Shown here: one piece after another, positions 34,205-47,400 of the stretch | Layout: each line of letters opens with the position of its first letter | Position numbering within the stretch: the first letter of the stretch is position 1 | Assembly (NCBI GenBank): GCA_001662425.1 | Contig: BDDC01000097.1 | Span: 51,407-115,406, forward strand | Direction of reading: 5' to 3' | Origin: Chlamydomonas sphaeroides | Lineage: Eukaryota > Chlorophyta > Chlorophyceae > Chlamydomonadales > Chlamydomonadaceae | DNA length: 64,000 bases | Translations under genes and position numbers: made by a program | Notes under the pieces: model-generated | The model's input: only the letters and a program-made list of their open reading frames with translations | What the model was told of the DNA's origin: nothing | The model's database searches: none

Positions 34205-35499
34205 TCACCAAGTCACCTCTCGCCACCGGAACGACAGGAACTTGATGCGGCCCGCCAACGCCTCCCCACTCAGCGACGCCAGCGCCAGCTGCCTGCCTGC
34301 CGCCACGGCCTCAGCGGCCAGGCACGGCGTGGCTGGCTGCAGCCGTGACGCCCAGTCGCAGCCCTGGCCGCACCGCACCGGCTGACCCTGCTGCCCGGGC
34401 AGCAGGGTGTCGGGACCCGACCCCACCACAAACGTCCGCCCAAAGCTGGTGCTCAGCAGCAGGCCCGCTAGAACTTGGTCGCCGCCCGTTGTGGCCGTGG
34501 TCCCGACGTCGACGCGTGAGATGAACTCGCCCGACACCAGATCCACGACGCCCGAGGCGAAGCTGGACGTGGTCCACATGCCCCGGATGGGCAGTGCCGT
34601 GAAGCCGTACGTAATCTGTATCATGTCCAGCCGCCCGCCCGCCCGCCACGAGATCCTGGGGGGTACGTGCGCACGATTGTACGACATGATCAGTGTTGGT
34701 GTTGGATGAGTGGGAATGGAGGGCGTCTGGCCGCGCACCAGGGGCGGCGGCATGACGCAGAGAGCGAGCGGCCAGTTCGGGGCCGCGTGGTTCGATCGGG
34801 GGTTGCCGGCCGGGGCAAATCCGTGCATGCCTGGGTGCGTGTCAGGAGGCAGGCGTGGCCCCTGTACGGCGGCCAACTAACGTACGGCGGTGGGTCATCG
34901 TACGGCACCCAGACTCGTCAGGTGGACGTCCCAAAAACGTACGCTGACACGAGGCGGTGACCCACCGTGTAATGGGTCCTGCCATCTGCGCAAAGCCCTC
35001 GTCGTCAAAGGCCGCCCCTCCTCTGTCGCTGCTGCCAAAGGGCCCTTGCACCAGACTGGCGGCGGCGCCCTCACACACTGCGAGGACGGGTGAGGAGGAG
35101 GGGCGACAGAACAGCCCACAGGAGGGCTTGCATGGGTCTTCTGTCGGAGGCAGCAGGGGCCTGGTGCTAGCTGCCGCCAGGGACGAGCTGCGTGGGCTGC
35201 TGCAGGCCATGATTGGGTTTGCGGCGGGCGAGGGAGTGCTGGAAAGCAGCGAGCTGTACTGCCAGCAGCTACAGTAGCGGCCACGAAAGCAGGGCGACAG
35301 CTCCTGCCGCCCGTGGCGGTATAGCCCGTGCACTGTGATCCCAACGCACCTGGGGGTGGTGACGGCGGCGGGGGCTGCGGCGGCGGAGCCAGGGGCACTA
35401 GCGGAGGCGGCGGCGCGCCCGGCGATGGCGGCATTGGCGGAGACAATGGCGACGAGGGCGGCGAGGGCGGCGGGGAGCGGCGGGGCGGCGGCGAGGGAG
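34205..35499 (-). other. Gene B terminal Pro-rich hinge and jacalin-like lectin
   Basis: Exons 35499-35350, 35077-34966, 34655-34205. The hinge is a run of SPPP and PPPS units. The jacalin-like part reads QGPFGSSDRGGAAFDDEGF, ITRISWRAGGRLDMIQITYG, SGVVDLVSGEFISRVDVG, LLLSTSFGRTFVVGSGPDT, then a Cys-paired tail RCGQGCDWASRLQPATPCL. The final third is much closer to gene A than the first part, suggesting recent gene conversion. Confidence 0.73.
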
Positions 35500-38400
35500 C
35501 TGCGGGCAGGGTAGGTGCGTCAGCAGGGCGAGCGGGAAGGCCACAATGCTCGCATCAGCAGTGCGAGCCCCAGATGTGAGTGACCTCCGCGCAGGTGGCC
35601 CTTGCTCGCGGGCCTGCTGCGACGGCCAATGCCACAGCCGCAGCAGCCTGATGCCCCGCCACTGCACAGGCGCCCTGGGAGGGCGTAGCGCTCCCGCGTC
35701 TGCCCCTCGACCCCAAGCAAACCCCGGCTCACGGGGCGGGACCCATCCAAGCCGCGGCGCATAAGCGCCCACCAGTCCCTCCAGCTCGGGCTCGTGCAAG
35801 GCCCTGCCGTACACGAGTACGGCAGCCAGCCGGCCGTTCAGGTAGTGCTGCAGGGGCAGGGGCGGGGCAAGAAGTTGTGGGAGCGTGTCAGGGAGTATTG
35901 GAAAATGATACAGGTGTTCGTGTGCGCGGCGCAGACCATGTCAGCAAGGGTGTCTAGTTTCGGCAAGGGGCACGCTGCGGCGACGCAGCTGCTGCCGGGG
36001 CGCCGTACTAGAACCAACATTGGGGGTACGAAGTACGGCGCTGCACCGCGGGGCGGCGTGCGTTGTCTACCCAGACGTGCAGCGGCAATAGCGGCTCTTG
36101 CTGACGATGGCCCACTCAGCCATCGCTTGGGCCCACTGCGTGCGGACCACGCGCAACCGGTGTCCCGCAACTGCCACATCGCTGCGTCTGCCACCTTGGC
36201 CACCCTCACTCACCGCGTTGTCCCGCCAGTCGGCGCCCACCACAAAGGAGTCGGACATCACGGGGATGGGCGCCTGGTCTCTGAAGCCCTCGACCATCTG
36301 GCCGCGTAAGAGTCAGGGAGGGAAAGGGAGGGCCTTCTGTCCGCGCCATAGGGGCCGGTGCGCGGCGTGAGAGGGCAGGAGGCAGGCTGGCGCAGTGCAA
36401 GGCACCAGCAGGTGCTGCTGGGAGCCGGCCAGGAGCGGGTAGCTTGGCACCCTGTGTGCGACACGCGCCTCGCACGCCCACCTTGACCGCCCCGTTGCGG
36501 TAGCTGTAGATGCCGCCGTTGGTGCCGCCCTCCTCGCGGACGTAGGCGTCGAGCACCCAGGTATTGGCGGGCGGGCGGGCCGGCAGGCCCTGTGTGGTTG
36601 GGGTAGTGACGGGGGGAGCGCCGGTTTGCAAAGAGCGCGTAGGTGGGGGCTGCGTGACCGGGAAGGAGCAGAAGCCCCGACTTTCGGTGCGGACCCCGGT
36701 CGCGGCGGCTGAGTCGCACCAGCCACGCAGCATTTGCATCCCAACACCGAACCTGCGTGCTGTTGAGCGAGAAGACGTTCATGTCGTACACGAATGTCTT
36801 CGATCCGCCGCTTCCAAACAGCAGCTCCTTCATAAAGTCGCTCGGCGTACGGCTGAGCGTCACGAACATGTACGGCGCCGTACTGGCGGCGGCCTCCTCG
36901 GTCAGGGCGTAGATCACCACCACGGTGAAGGCCGAGGCGGCGCTTTCGTTCCAGGCTTGCAGATAGTCCAGCCTGTCACACGAGGAGGCACGGGTAAAGG
37001 GGCGAAGCGGCGCGCCGCAGCTTGAGCAGCGCGCACAGCCATGCGCCTGCCAAGCAAATGGGTGCGGCAACAGGGTCTCGGAGCCGTACGTCACGTCAAG
37101 CGATGCTGAGTGCTTGCCGCGTTGGAGCCCTTGCTAAGCACAGGCCGCAATGCCGATCGCCCTCGCATACACAGCCTCGCCGCCGCACGTATGCGAGCAC
37201 ATACCTGCCGTGGCAGCTGCTGCCGTCCAGTACGACACTGCCGTACCCGCCGTCGGGGGTGTTGTCGTACTGGCAGTTGCCGCGCATCTCGAGCGCCTGC
37301 AAGCGCCCGCGAGTGGATGCCGCGTCGTACCATTGTGTCACCGAGGGAGGGCCCGGGGGCCCGGTTGGTGGCGGCGGAGGTGACGGAGGCGTGCCGTAGT
37401 CCCAGTAGTCGTCATGGTACAGGGTGTCGTACTTGTTCATGTCTTGCTTGCTCTTGTTGTCGTCAAAAGACAAGCCGCTGCCCAATCGCCGGCGGTGCTG
37501 AGCGTGCCGGCGGCTGGCGGTAGCAGCGGCCAGTGACGGAGGCGGGGTGCTGTCCGTCGGCGGAGCGTAGCCCGCCGGCGGCGGCAGGGCCCCGCTGCTA
37601 GGCGCAGGCGGGGGCGCTGTTGGGGGAGGGGGCACGGTTGCAAGCAGACAGCTGTGGCGGTCCAAGCTAGGAGCTTTCGAAGTCCAAAGCGGTTTGGAAC
37701 ACTGTGCGCTCGTCGGGGGGGGAACCCGGGCACGCACAGTGTGCCTGGTAGCAGTGGTGCCCGCAGACGGGCAATGCTGGCCGGGCAGGCTCACATATGT
37801 TGTCGTAAAGCTCGTAATCAAAGTATTGCTCGTCATCATAGTCGTTGTACTCCCCACTGTGCAGGAGGCCGTTCAGCGAGTCGAAGTGCGCGACGTCGGG
37901 CTGCAGGTGCTCGGGCAGGCCTGGCGGGCGCGCGGTGGTCAGTTGGGCCCGCAGCGGTTGTGGGTTGCGCAGTGGGGAGGTCAGTCTGGCCAACGGCTAG
38001 CTACCCAACGCAACATCTACATGACGCCAGGTGCGCCCCGCCGCCTGATACAGCGTACGCGCGCTGGCTTCACCCTTGCCGACCGCCCCTTGCAGCCCCC
38101 ACTGTACGTTCGGCCAGCTCATCAGCGCACAACGCACGACCTGTCGTGCGGCCAAAGGCCCACTCACCCGAATTCAGCAGTGTGAAGGTCTGGGCGGCCG
38201 AGCCGCCGCACCTCGCGATGCGCAGCCCAGGCGGCGAGCTCAGGTCCAGGCAGCTGGAGCTGAAGCGCCCCGCAGAGATAGCCCAGCTGCGAGCAAGACG
38301 TACGAACGTGGGGGTTGCGTTGTGGCGTGTCAGCCGGCGGCATTAAACACACCAGGATGCGCGCATGTCGCCTTCATGCCTCGTCATGCCTCGCAGTCGC

Positions 38401-41400
38401 CCTCATGCCTCGCAGTCGCGTCATGCCTCGCAGTCGCGCCACCGCCGGTCCCGGCCCTGCCCACTGGCCACGGCTGCCACGCTTTTGTCAAGAAGTAACC
38501 CCTCAGACAAAGCGCCATCACGGTGGCCTTACCCGCCGTCGACCCGGTACACCTGCCAGCGCTGGCTGGCAGAGTTGTTGGCGCAAGGCATCAGCATCAC
38601 GGGGGCGCCGTCGTGACGGGCGCCGTCCCACACGTCAGCACACAGCAGTATGCTGGGGCCGAAGCCCGACCGCAGGCGCAACAGCGAAAACATGTTCTCT
38701 GCCAGCAGGGTGCAACGGCGAGGGAGGTAGGGGCACAGAGGCAGGGGGGCTGGCGTCGTAACGCAGAGGGACAGCGAAGGCGCATGTCCTGAGGTACGTC
38801 TTGGGTGGTGCGAGCGACCGCGCAGGACGCTGCCCAACGCTGCGACGCATCGCATTGCGCGCTCACCCACGGGCTCGGCGATAAAGGTCTGCCCCGCCGA
38901 GCCGTCGCACTCGTCCTCTGTCAGCACCACGCCCGGCTGGGGGAACGCCGCGTCCAAGCAGCTGCCGTTGCTGCCGGCGACGCGGAGCGTCAGGGGGCCC
39001 GCTGCCAAGTCGCGGGAAGTACGGCGGAGGGGGGGCAGCTGAGGAGGGGCCCTTTGGGAGCGGCGCGCGCCCTTCGGGGCTTTCGAATTAGTAAGAGAAT
39101 TGGAGCGAGATACAGCGGGCCTAGCCTGCCGTGATGTAAGGAGGTAGGGCGACCGGGGGGCCGGAGCCCCCTACGCGCCCTGTCCCCGCCCCGGGGCTTC
39201 CTCAAGGCTGGTATATGTAAGGGAGGGCGCCCACTGTCTGGGCGCGGAGTCGGGCCGTCCTCGCATCCCCTCAGCCGCTGCACCAGCGGGTCCCTTTCAG
39301 ACGTTCATCAGCCCGGGCCCACAACATCACAACTTACAGAAAGAGACCTCCAGCTGAAGGTGGGACGGCGGCGGCGTGGGCGTGGGCGGCGGTCGACGCG
39401 TCGGTGGAGCGACCGACGGCGTTGGCGGCCGCGCCGGCGACCCATCTGCGGCGGGCAGCGCAAGTATCTAAGATGTTCCGGTACTCACCGCGTAGTACCG
39501 CACCGGATGGCAGCGCAGCGGCGCGCGCAACTGTTGCTACAGCAGCGCACCTGCTGCGATGACTGTGAAGGCAAACACCTGCTCCGAGGAGCCCATGCAG
39601 TCCGCCAGCTGCAGCGGGGGGGCGGTGACCGAAAGCGACTGCCACTGCACCTCCACGCAGCTGTCCGGCGCGTGCTGCGGCCGCAGCGAGTAGCTGCAGG
39701 TGGGTTGGAGCGGCGGCGGCGCGGCAGCGTGGCACATACATGGAGGCGAACATGCATGGGTCTGCAGGCATGGGCATGGATGCAGCCAGCAAGCCGGCGA
39801 TCCGAGCGACTACTGTGGGGGCCGCCTGCGCTGCCTGCGGGAGGAGCTCGTCTAGCGAGCGGCCCACAGCAGGGCGGGGCGCCGTCGCCATGCGTTTTAC
39901 TTCCATGCGACCATCACGGCCTTCGCCCCCCTGTGACGACGCAGGACGCACCCCTTGTCAAAGGTGGCCTCGCGCAGGATGGTGAAGGTCTGGCCGGGCT
40001 GCTCGCCATCGCAGTCCCACAGCCCGACGAACGTGCCGCTCGCGTTCCTGGCGTCGGGCACGGTGAGGCAGAGGCTCGGCTGCGCGCCGCTCAAGAGCCG
40101 GTAGGAGCCGGCGGCGCCTGCGAGGGGGGGGGGTGCCGGGTGGCCGATGGTTGCGGTGAGGTCGTCAAAGTGCTTCTCAACAGCCGCAGGTGGATGCAGC
40201 GTCGATAGCGCGTGCGGAGGGCAAGGTGCGGGAGCTAGCTAGCGCCAAGGGCGGGAGTCAGCATGCACGACGCGAGGGCTGCCAGTACCTGCGCGCGCGA
40301 GGCGCCGATACCAGCGAAGCAAAGGCCGTGAGGCGTCATGCAGCACGCGCTACCCCAGTGCAATCCCGCCAGGCCGCATGGGGAGGAGCACCGCGATGCG
40401 TGCCGGGGGCGCCAGAGCGCCCTGTCCCCTAGCGCCCATCGCCCAACCGGGAGCTCGCAGCCTTATGGCTGCACGGGGTTGCGCCGCGGCCCAGCTCTCA
40501 CGCAGCGGGGCGGGGGCACTCACCCGTGGGCTGGAGCAGGAACGACTGAGAGGGGTCGGCCTGCTTGCATGACTGCGGGATCGGGGAGGCCGGGGAGGCC
40601 GTGTGGTTGCTGCCATGGGCGGCATGGGGGATGACCCGCTAATCCAGCCTCTGCTGCGGCCCGGGCCGTGGCCCCCTGACCGTGCCATGCCCGCCAGCGG
40701 ACCGTGCCCCTGCGCCCCTGCGGCCCCGCACATGTTCCGGCAGCCCGAGCCCGACCCTGGGACCCACGGTCTCGACCAGGATCATGCCGTGCGCTACCAC
40801 GCCCGCGGGCGCGCCGACGCAGGCCTTGAAGTAGCTGATGGTGGTGCGCATGAGATACGCCCCGCCTGTGACGGAGGCAGGGTGTGTGTGGAAATGTTCA
40901 CAAATGACATGATGGAGCAGCACATTCCTAGCAAGGTGTACTTCAACCATTGCTCGCTATGCGAGGTGTCAGGGTTGCTGTACCGCGCCGGTGCGCACTC
41001 ACTCAAGTGCGTGGCGACCGCGGGAGGGGCGGGAGGCGCCGGCGGTGGCTGCTCCGGAGGCGGCGCAGAGGGCACAGGCGGCGACGGAGGCGAAGGAGGC
41101 AAGGGAGGCGGCATGGGAGGCGAGGGAGGGCTGGGTGGGGACGGCGGCGCCGGCGGCGGTCGAGGAGGGCGCGAGGGAGGCGATGGCGCTGCGGGCAGCA
41201 TGGCCATGGGGCGGGCAGGAAGTGACCAGAGGATGTCGTTGATACAGAGGCCCCACCCTTGGGTGGATGCAGGCATCGCGTTGCGGGCCAGGCGGCTGCC
41301 GGATCATGTAGGAAGCCCTCCCTTTTGTCAATGAAGCCCAACCGATGGCGCCTTATGGCAACAGCCATCCCAGGGCCTGGACCCAGCAGCGCCGCCTGGC

Positions 41401-44400
41401 CTGCACCCAGAGGCCCAGCTCACGAGGCGGCGCCCAACCAAAGCGAGGCGCATATGCCATGACCAGTCCCTGCAGCTCTGGCTCGTGCAGGGCCTTGCCG
41501 TACACGAGTACGGCAGCCAGCCGGCCGTTCAGATAGTCCTGCGGAGGGAGGGAATAAGGAGGGAACAAGGAGGGGACACGATCTTCTGGTGGCTGGGAGG
41601 GATGGGTTTCACGATTGAGCTGAGCTGCCAGCAAACCCTGCGTGTGATGCAGCACGTGTTGTCCGGGCCTGGCGACCGGACTTGCTGCGGTAGACCGCCG
41701 TCACCCTCTTGGTGTCAACCCGTACTGCCCTACTCACCGCCTCGTCACGCCAGTCGGCTCCAAGCACGAAGTTGTCAGAGTCGACGGGGATGGCCGGCTG
41801 GTCCTGGAAGCCCTCGACCATCTGTCCGCGCCATAGGGGCCGGTGCGCGGCGTGAGAGGGCAGGAGGCAGGCTGGCGCAGTGCAAGGCNNNNNNNNNNNN
41901 NNNNNNNNNNNNNNNNNNNNNNNNNNNNNNNNNNNNNNNNNNNNNNNNNNNNNNNNNNNNNNNNNNNNNNNNNNNNNNNNNNNNNNNNNNNNNNNNNNNN
42001 NNNNNNNNNNNNNNNNNNNNNNNNNNNNNNNNNNNNNNNNNNNNNNNNNNNNNNNNNNNNNNNNNNNNNNNNNNNNNNNNNNNNNNNNNNNNNNNNNNNN
42101 NNNNNNNNNNNNNNNNNNNNNNNNNNNNNNNNNNNNNNNNNNNNNNNNNNNNNNNNNNNNNNNNNNNNNNNNNNNNNNNNNNNNNNNNNNNNNNNNNNNN
42201 NNNNNNNNNNNNNNNNNNNNNNNNNNNNNNNNNNNNNNNNNNNNNNNNNNNNNNNNNNNNNNNNNNNNNNNTTGCGACACGCGCCTCGCACGCCCACCTT
42301 GACCGCCCCGTTGCGGTAGCTGTAGATGCCGCCGCTGGTGCCGCCCTCCTCGCGGACGTAGGCGTCGAGCACCCAGGTATTGGCGGGCGGGCGGGCCGGC
42401 AGGCCCTGGGATGCGGGGACGGAGGTGGACAGCGGCCCACGGGTCGCAAACCGGGCTATAGCACAACCACGTTCAGGGCCAGGCATTGCGTGACATGCTG
42501 GCTTGGGACAACTCAGCTGCTATGGCAACCCCACCTCCCACGATCGCCAAAACGCTCCGTACCTGTGTGCTGTTCAGAGACAGTACGCCGTACTCATGTA
42601 GGAACGTCTTATCTTCGCCGCTGCCGAACAGCAGCTCCCTCTCAAAGTCGTACTGCGTACGGCTAAGGGTTGTGAAAATGTACGGCGCCGTACTGGCGGC
42701 GGCCTCCTCGGTCAGGGCGTAAATTACTACCACGGTGAAGGCTGAGGCGGCGCTTTCGTTCCAGGCGGGCAGGTTGTCAAGCCTATCATACGAGGAGTCA
42801 GCGGCCGAGGGATGGGGTTAGTGTGAGAGACGTCCCGCCAATCAACACCTGACGCCGATTCAGCTGATGAGCATGCGGTGCTGCCTGGGATGCATGCAGG
42901 CCGTTCCTCGTGCAAAGCTGCAAACCTGGCAGCCCATCCTTTCATTCATGGTTTCTGCATTGCATGACACTACTCACAAGCCGTAGCAGCTGCTGCCATC
43001 CAGTACGACGCTGCCGTACCCTCCACCGGGGGTGTTGTCGTACTGGCAGTCGCCGTACATGGTCAGCGCCTGCCGCCGCCCCTCCAGTGCGGCTACGTCG
43101 TACCACCGTGCCATTCCCGGGGCGACGGGGCCACTCGGCGGCGGCGGCGGCGGCGAGACATAGTCGGCGTAATCGTACTGACGGAGGGAGCGCCGCATAG
43201 CACTGCGGCCCTGGCCTTGCAGGGAGCTGCGCTGCAGCCGGCGGCGGCCGGTGGCGGGGGCATCGACTGGCGCTGGTGCGGTGTTGTAGTCAGGCGGCGG
43301 GGCGGCGCCCGGCGGCACTGCGGGGCTGTCGCTTGGCGAGCTTGGGGGTGCTGCGGGGGAAGGGGACACGCGCGCATGCAAACCATGTTGGGCCGGGGAA
43401 CGTGTCGCGCACCGACACGCTGCGGCCCGAGCCGCCCGGCCGTACGGGGTCGTACGTGAAGCGTCGTACGCGCGCTGGCGCCGGACGCGTGCGTACGTCC
43501 GTGCGAGTCAACCAGTCGCCGGGAAAGCCTCGTCGAGACGTGACTCACGCGTCTCGATGTAGCCCTCGTAGTCGGCCTGGTAGTAATCAACATCAAACGG
43601 GTCGTCGTAGTACTCGTAATCGTAAAAAGAATCGTAATCGTAGCCGGAGTCGTACTCGTTGTAGATAACGCCAAACAGCGAGTCAAAGTGCGCGACGTCG
43701 GGCTGCAGGCCCTCGGGCAGGCCTGTGGGGCGGATGGTTGGGCGGCGGTTGGGGCCGGCAATAACTAGCCGCTGCAAAAAACAAACCTCGACGCACTAGC
43801 TACCTAGCTAGCTCTCGTGTGGCACAACGTGTGTCCTTCTCACCCGTCCTCAGCAGCGTGAAGGTCTGGGCGGCCGAGCTGCTGCACCTCGCGATGCGCA
43901 GCCCGGGCGGCGAGCTTAGGTCCAGGCAGCTTGAACTCGAGCGGCCGCTAGCCAGGGACCACCTGCGGGCGCGAGCACACACGTGAGCAACAGCCGATGC
44001 GCGAGGGCGTTCGCTCGCTCGCGAACATGTCGCCGGCGGGACGCACGGTGGGAGGTGCCTGGGAGCGAGTAAGCGTGCCGCGACGGACCGCTTGCCCCGC
44101 CGCCGCAGCCCCAGCAACGGACATCCCGTGGCCTCACGCACCCTCGTGCGGTCCGGAACACCTGCCACCACTGACTGCCGGTGGCGTTGACGCAGGGCCA
44201 CAGCATGGCCGGCGTGCCGTCGCGGCTCTCGCGGTCCCACACGCTCAGGCACAGGTCGCGGTCCGAGCCCGAGCGCAGCAGCACAAGGCTGAAGATGCCT
44301 ACAGGCGGCAGCGGCGCACGTGGGGGGTCGACCATTGCGGCCGCCACGCGGTGAGCTTCGGCTCCTGCGATAGCGATGCAGCCGGGCCCAGCAAGCAACA

Positions 44401-47400
44401 CTAGACAATTCATCCGTCAAGTTGCAATCAGCTAGCGCGCGTGCGCTCTCACCAACGAGCTCTGCCTCGAAGCTCTGCGCCGCCGAGCCGTCGCACTCGT
44501 CCTCCGTCAGCACCACGCCGGGCAGGGGCAGCGCGGCACCCACGCAGCTGCCGTTGCGCCCCGTGACGCGCAGCGTCAGGGCACCGGCTACCAGGGCACG
44601 GGAAGCACGGGCGGCCGTTGCGTTGGTGGGCGGTGGGATGTGGGAGACGGTGGGAGGTAGCTGGGGGCTGCAGGCAGGGCACAGCTCCGCAGCTCGGATA
44701 GGCATGCCAAGCCCGCATATGAAGCTAACGCCGGGCCAATCCCATGCGAGGTCCGTTATGCATTCCCCGGCGCCACGCACTCACAAAGCGACATTTCCAG
44801 CTGCCGTCGGAACGGCGGCGGAGCGGTGGTCGGCGGCTGCCGGCGCGTTGGCGGCGCGAGCGGCGGCGCCGGCGGCCGTGGCTGCGACCCATCTGCAGCA
44901 GCGCGTACACGGAATGCGTGGCGCCGGCGGGCCGTGACGACTCATCAGCAGGTAGAGCGCATGCCGCGCCACCAACCGACGGATGCAAAGGCCAACGTGA
45001 TACGTAGCGTGACGCACACGCGACCGGCCTATCTAGCGACGCCAGCCACAGAGCCGTCCAGGTACGCTCGGCCGCCAGCGCTCCACCGCGCAAGCTGTAC
45101 CCCAGCCTGTGCGCTGCTGCCTCTAGGCTGCGGTTGGGTTAACCACACTCGGCTCCACCCTCGCGAAACCTCGACACACGCCCGCACCGCCGCCCCTGCG
45201 CACCTGCGCCGCCGCCGGCCCTGAACACAAACTCCTGCGCCTGCTGCTGCGTGCTGCTGCAGCGCCACAGCTGCAGCGGCGCCTTGTCGGGGCGGTTGCC
45301 CGACGCAAGCACCTCCACGCAGCTGTCCGGCGCGTGCTGCGGCCGCAGCGAGTACCTGGGGGTGGGGTTGCGGCATGGCAGTCATCACGCATACATGCAT
45401 GCGCGCACGTCATGCGCTCACGACGCAGTCTTGTGCGGTACAAGCAAATTGGTGCTAGCTGCTGCTTTCCCTGGCGGCTATCTATGTCAATTGCGTGTCC
45501 AGAAATTGGAGCTGAGAGCGGGCTAGCATGCGGTTGGGATGGCGCGACGACGCACCCATGCTCGGGGCTGCCGCTGCGCAGCACGCTAAAGGTCTGCCCG
45601 GGCTGCGCCTGGTCGCACTCCCACAGCCCGACCGGCGTGCCGTTGTCCGCCATGCCATCGGGCACGGTCAGGCAGTAGCGCGAGTCGGCCTGGCTGATGA
45701 AGCGGTACGACCCGCTGGCGCCGCCTGTCAGCAGGGCCGCAGGGAGGACGAGGCAGCAGCAGTGCGTGCACGGTGGAGCCGCAGGTGCCGCCTGACAAGT
45801 AAGTAGCTAGGGCCAGTACCGTGCGTGTCGAGGCGAGCGAGCGCGCAGGGCGGGGAGCTGAGCTCCCGCCATGCATCCGCTGTGGATGGGGCCGTGCTGA
45901 GGGCGCACGCATGGCGCGTGATGCGGGAGGGCGGGCGAGTGGGAGGCCGGGTTGAGCCCGCCCCCTGCGCATACGCGCAGCGAGCAGTGGCCGGCCATTC
46001 AGTCCGTTGCGTAGAATCACGGGCGGGCAGGGCGGTGACGGCTGTGCCAGCCGGGCCCCCGCCTATCTGCTGGTTTGGGTTGGTGTGGCTCGCAGCGCAG
46101 CCGCCGCGTGTCATTGCGTCGGCAGTGACGGGCGGGGGTAGCCAGCAGGCGGCAGAGGCCGGCAGCAGGGCGCCGACCCAGTCCCCGAAGAGGGCTAGGT
46201 GGCTAGGTGGCTACCGCAAGCAAGCACAGCGCGCGGCGAGCGATCGAGCAGCAGCTTCCCAGCCCATGCAGCGCCGTGCTCGCTCACCGCTTGGCGCCAC
46301 CACAAAGAACTGCGAGACGTCGTAGTTCCTGCACTTCTGCAGGCGCACACCACATAGTAGTCGTCTGAGTAGCATGTCGAGACGCGCGCCGAGCGAGCAA
46401 GCAAGCGGTATGCCGCGAGCGCAACAGCAGATAAAGCTGCACCCAGGATATATAACGGACCGACGCCTGCCTGCGCCGCTACGCAGCAGCAAAGCGCCCG
46501 GACCTCATCACGCACCCACCCTCTGGATGAGCAGCATGCCGTGCGCTATTACGCCCTGGGGTGGGCTGACGCAGCGCGTGAAGCCGCTGTCCGCTGTCTG
46601 GATGCTGTAGCTTCCGCCTGCAGGGGAAAGGGGGAGGCAGGAGCAGGCGGCAGGGGGTCGTGGCACGATGAAAGCATGTCCTGCGGACAGATATAAATAG
46701 TGACGCCGGTACGTGGTGGCGGGGCGGGGCGAGAGCCGTTAGGTCTCATACATGCGGGCACCCGTTGTGGATTGATGCCAAGCAAGTGATCCCGAGTTTC
46801 AACTGGCTGCGGCGGCTCGCCTATGGGACGCAGCGCTGAAGAGCGCGGGCCGCAGGCGAGCCCCTGCTGCTGCCGCGCAACGCAACGCCCGAGCGACTCA
46901 CTTATGTTGGTAGCGGCCTCGGGTGGAGGCGGCGGTGGTGATGGCGGCGACGGCGGATACGGCGGTGGTGACGGCGGCGACGGCGGGTATGGCGGCGGCG
47001 ATGGCGGCGATGGCGGCAACGGCGGCGGCGACGGCAACGGATTCGGCGCGCCTGCAAATGTACGGCAGGGGCCATGTTGGATGCGCGGCGGCAGCCTCGC
47101 CGTTGAGCCTGGCCAGGCGCTGGGTGCATCGCTAGAGCTGCCGCTGTCATTCGACTAACGACGGGGCCGGGTCGGGTTCGCACTACTCACCCAGGCACCC
47201 GACCTCCGGCGCTCCTTGACCAATGAACAGGAACGATGTGGGCTGCGCCGGCGCGACCTTGAGGACGTCCACCCAGGGTAGCGCCCCGGAGCCGGAGCGG
47301 CAGGTGTTGTTCTGCTGCTGCAGCACATAGCTGGCGCCGGGCTGTGCGGGAGGGCACCAGGGAGGGAGGGCCAGGGATGCGATGCATGCGGCGGGGTCCG

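Noticed and set aside
38362..38440. Short regularly spaced repeats considered as a CRISPR-like array
   Set aside because: The units are contiguous and imperfect, without unique spacers, and sit in an intron of a eukaryotic gene.
40794..41276. ATG near 41276 as the start of a separate second lectin gene on the minus strand
   Set aside because: The Pro-rich exon has a strong acceptor just downstream (41189) whose phase matches the donor of the LamG exon at 41424, as in gene A. The peptide from 41276 lacks a clear signal sequence. It is kept as an alternative in the gene B entry.
46902..47051. Gly-Asp/Ala repeat protein on the plus strand
   Set aside because: It is the complement of the Ser-Pro hinge exon of gene B.
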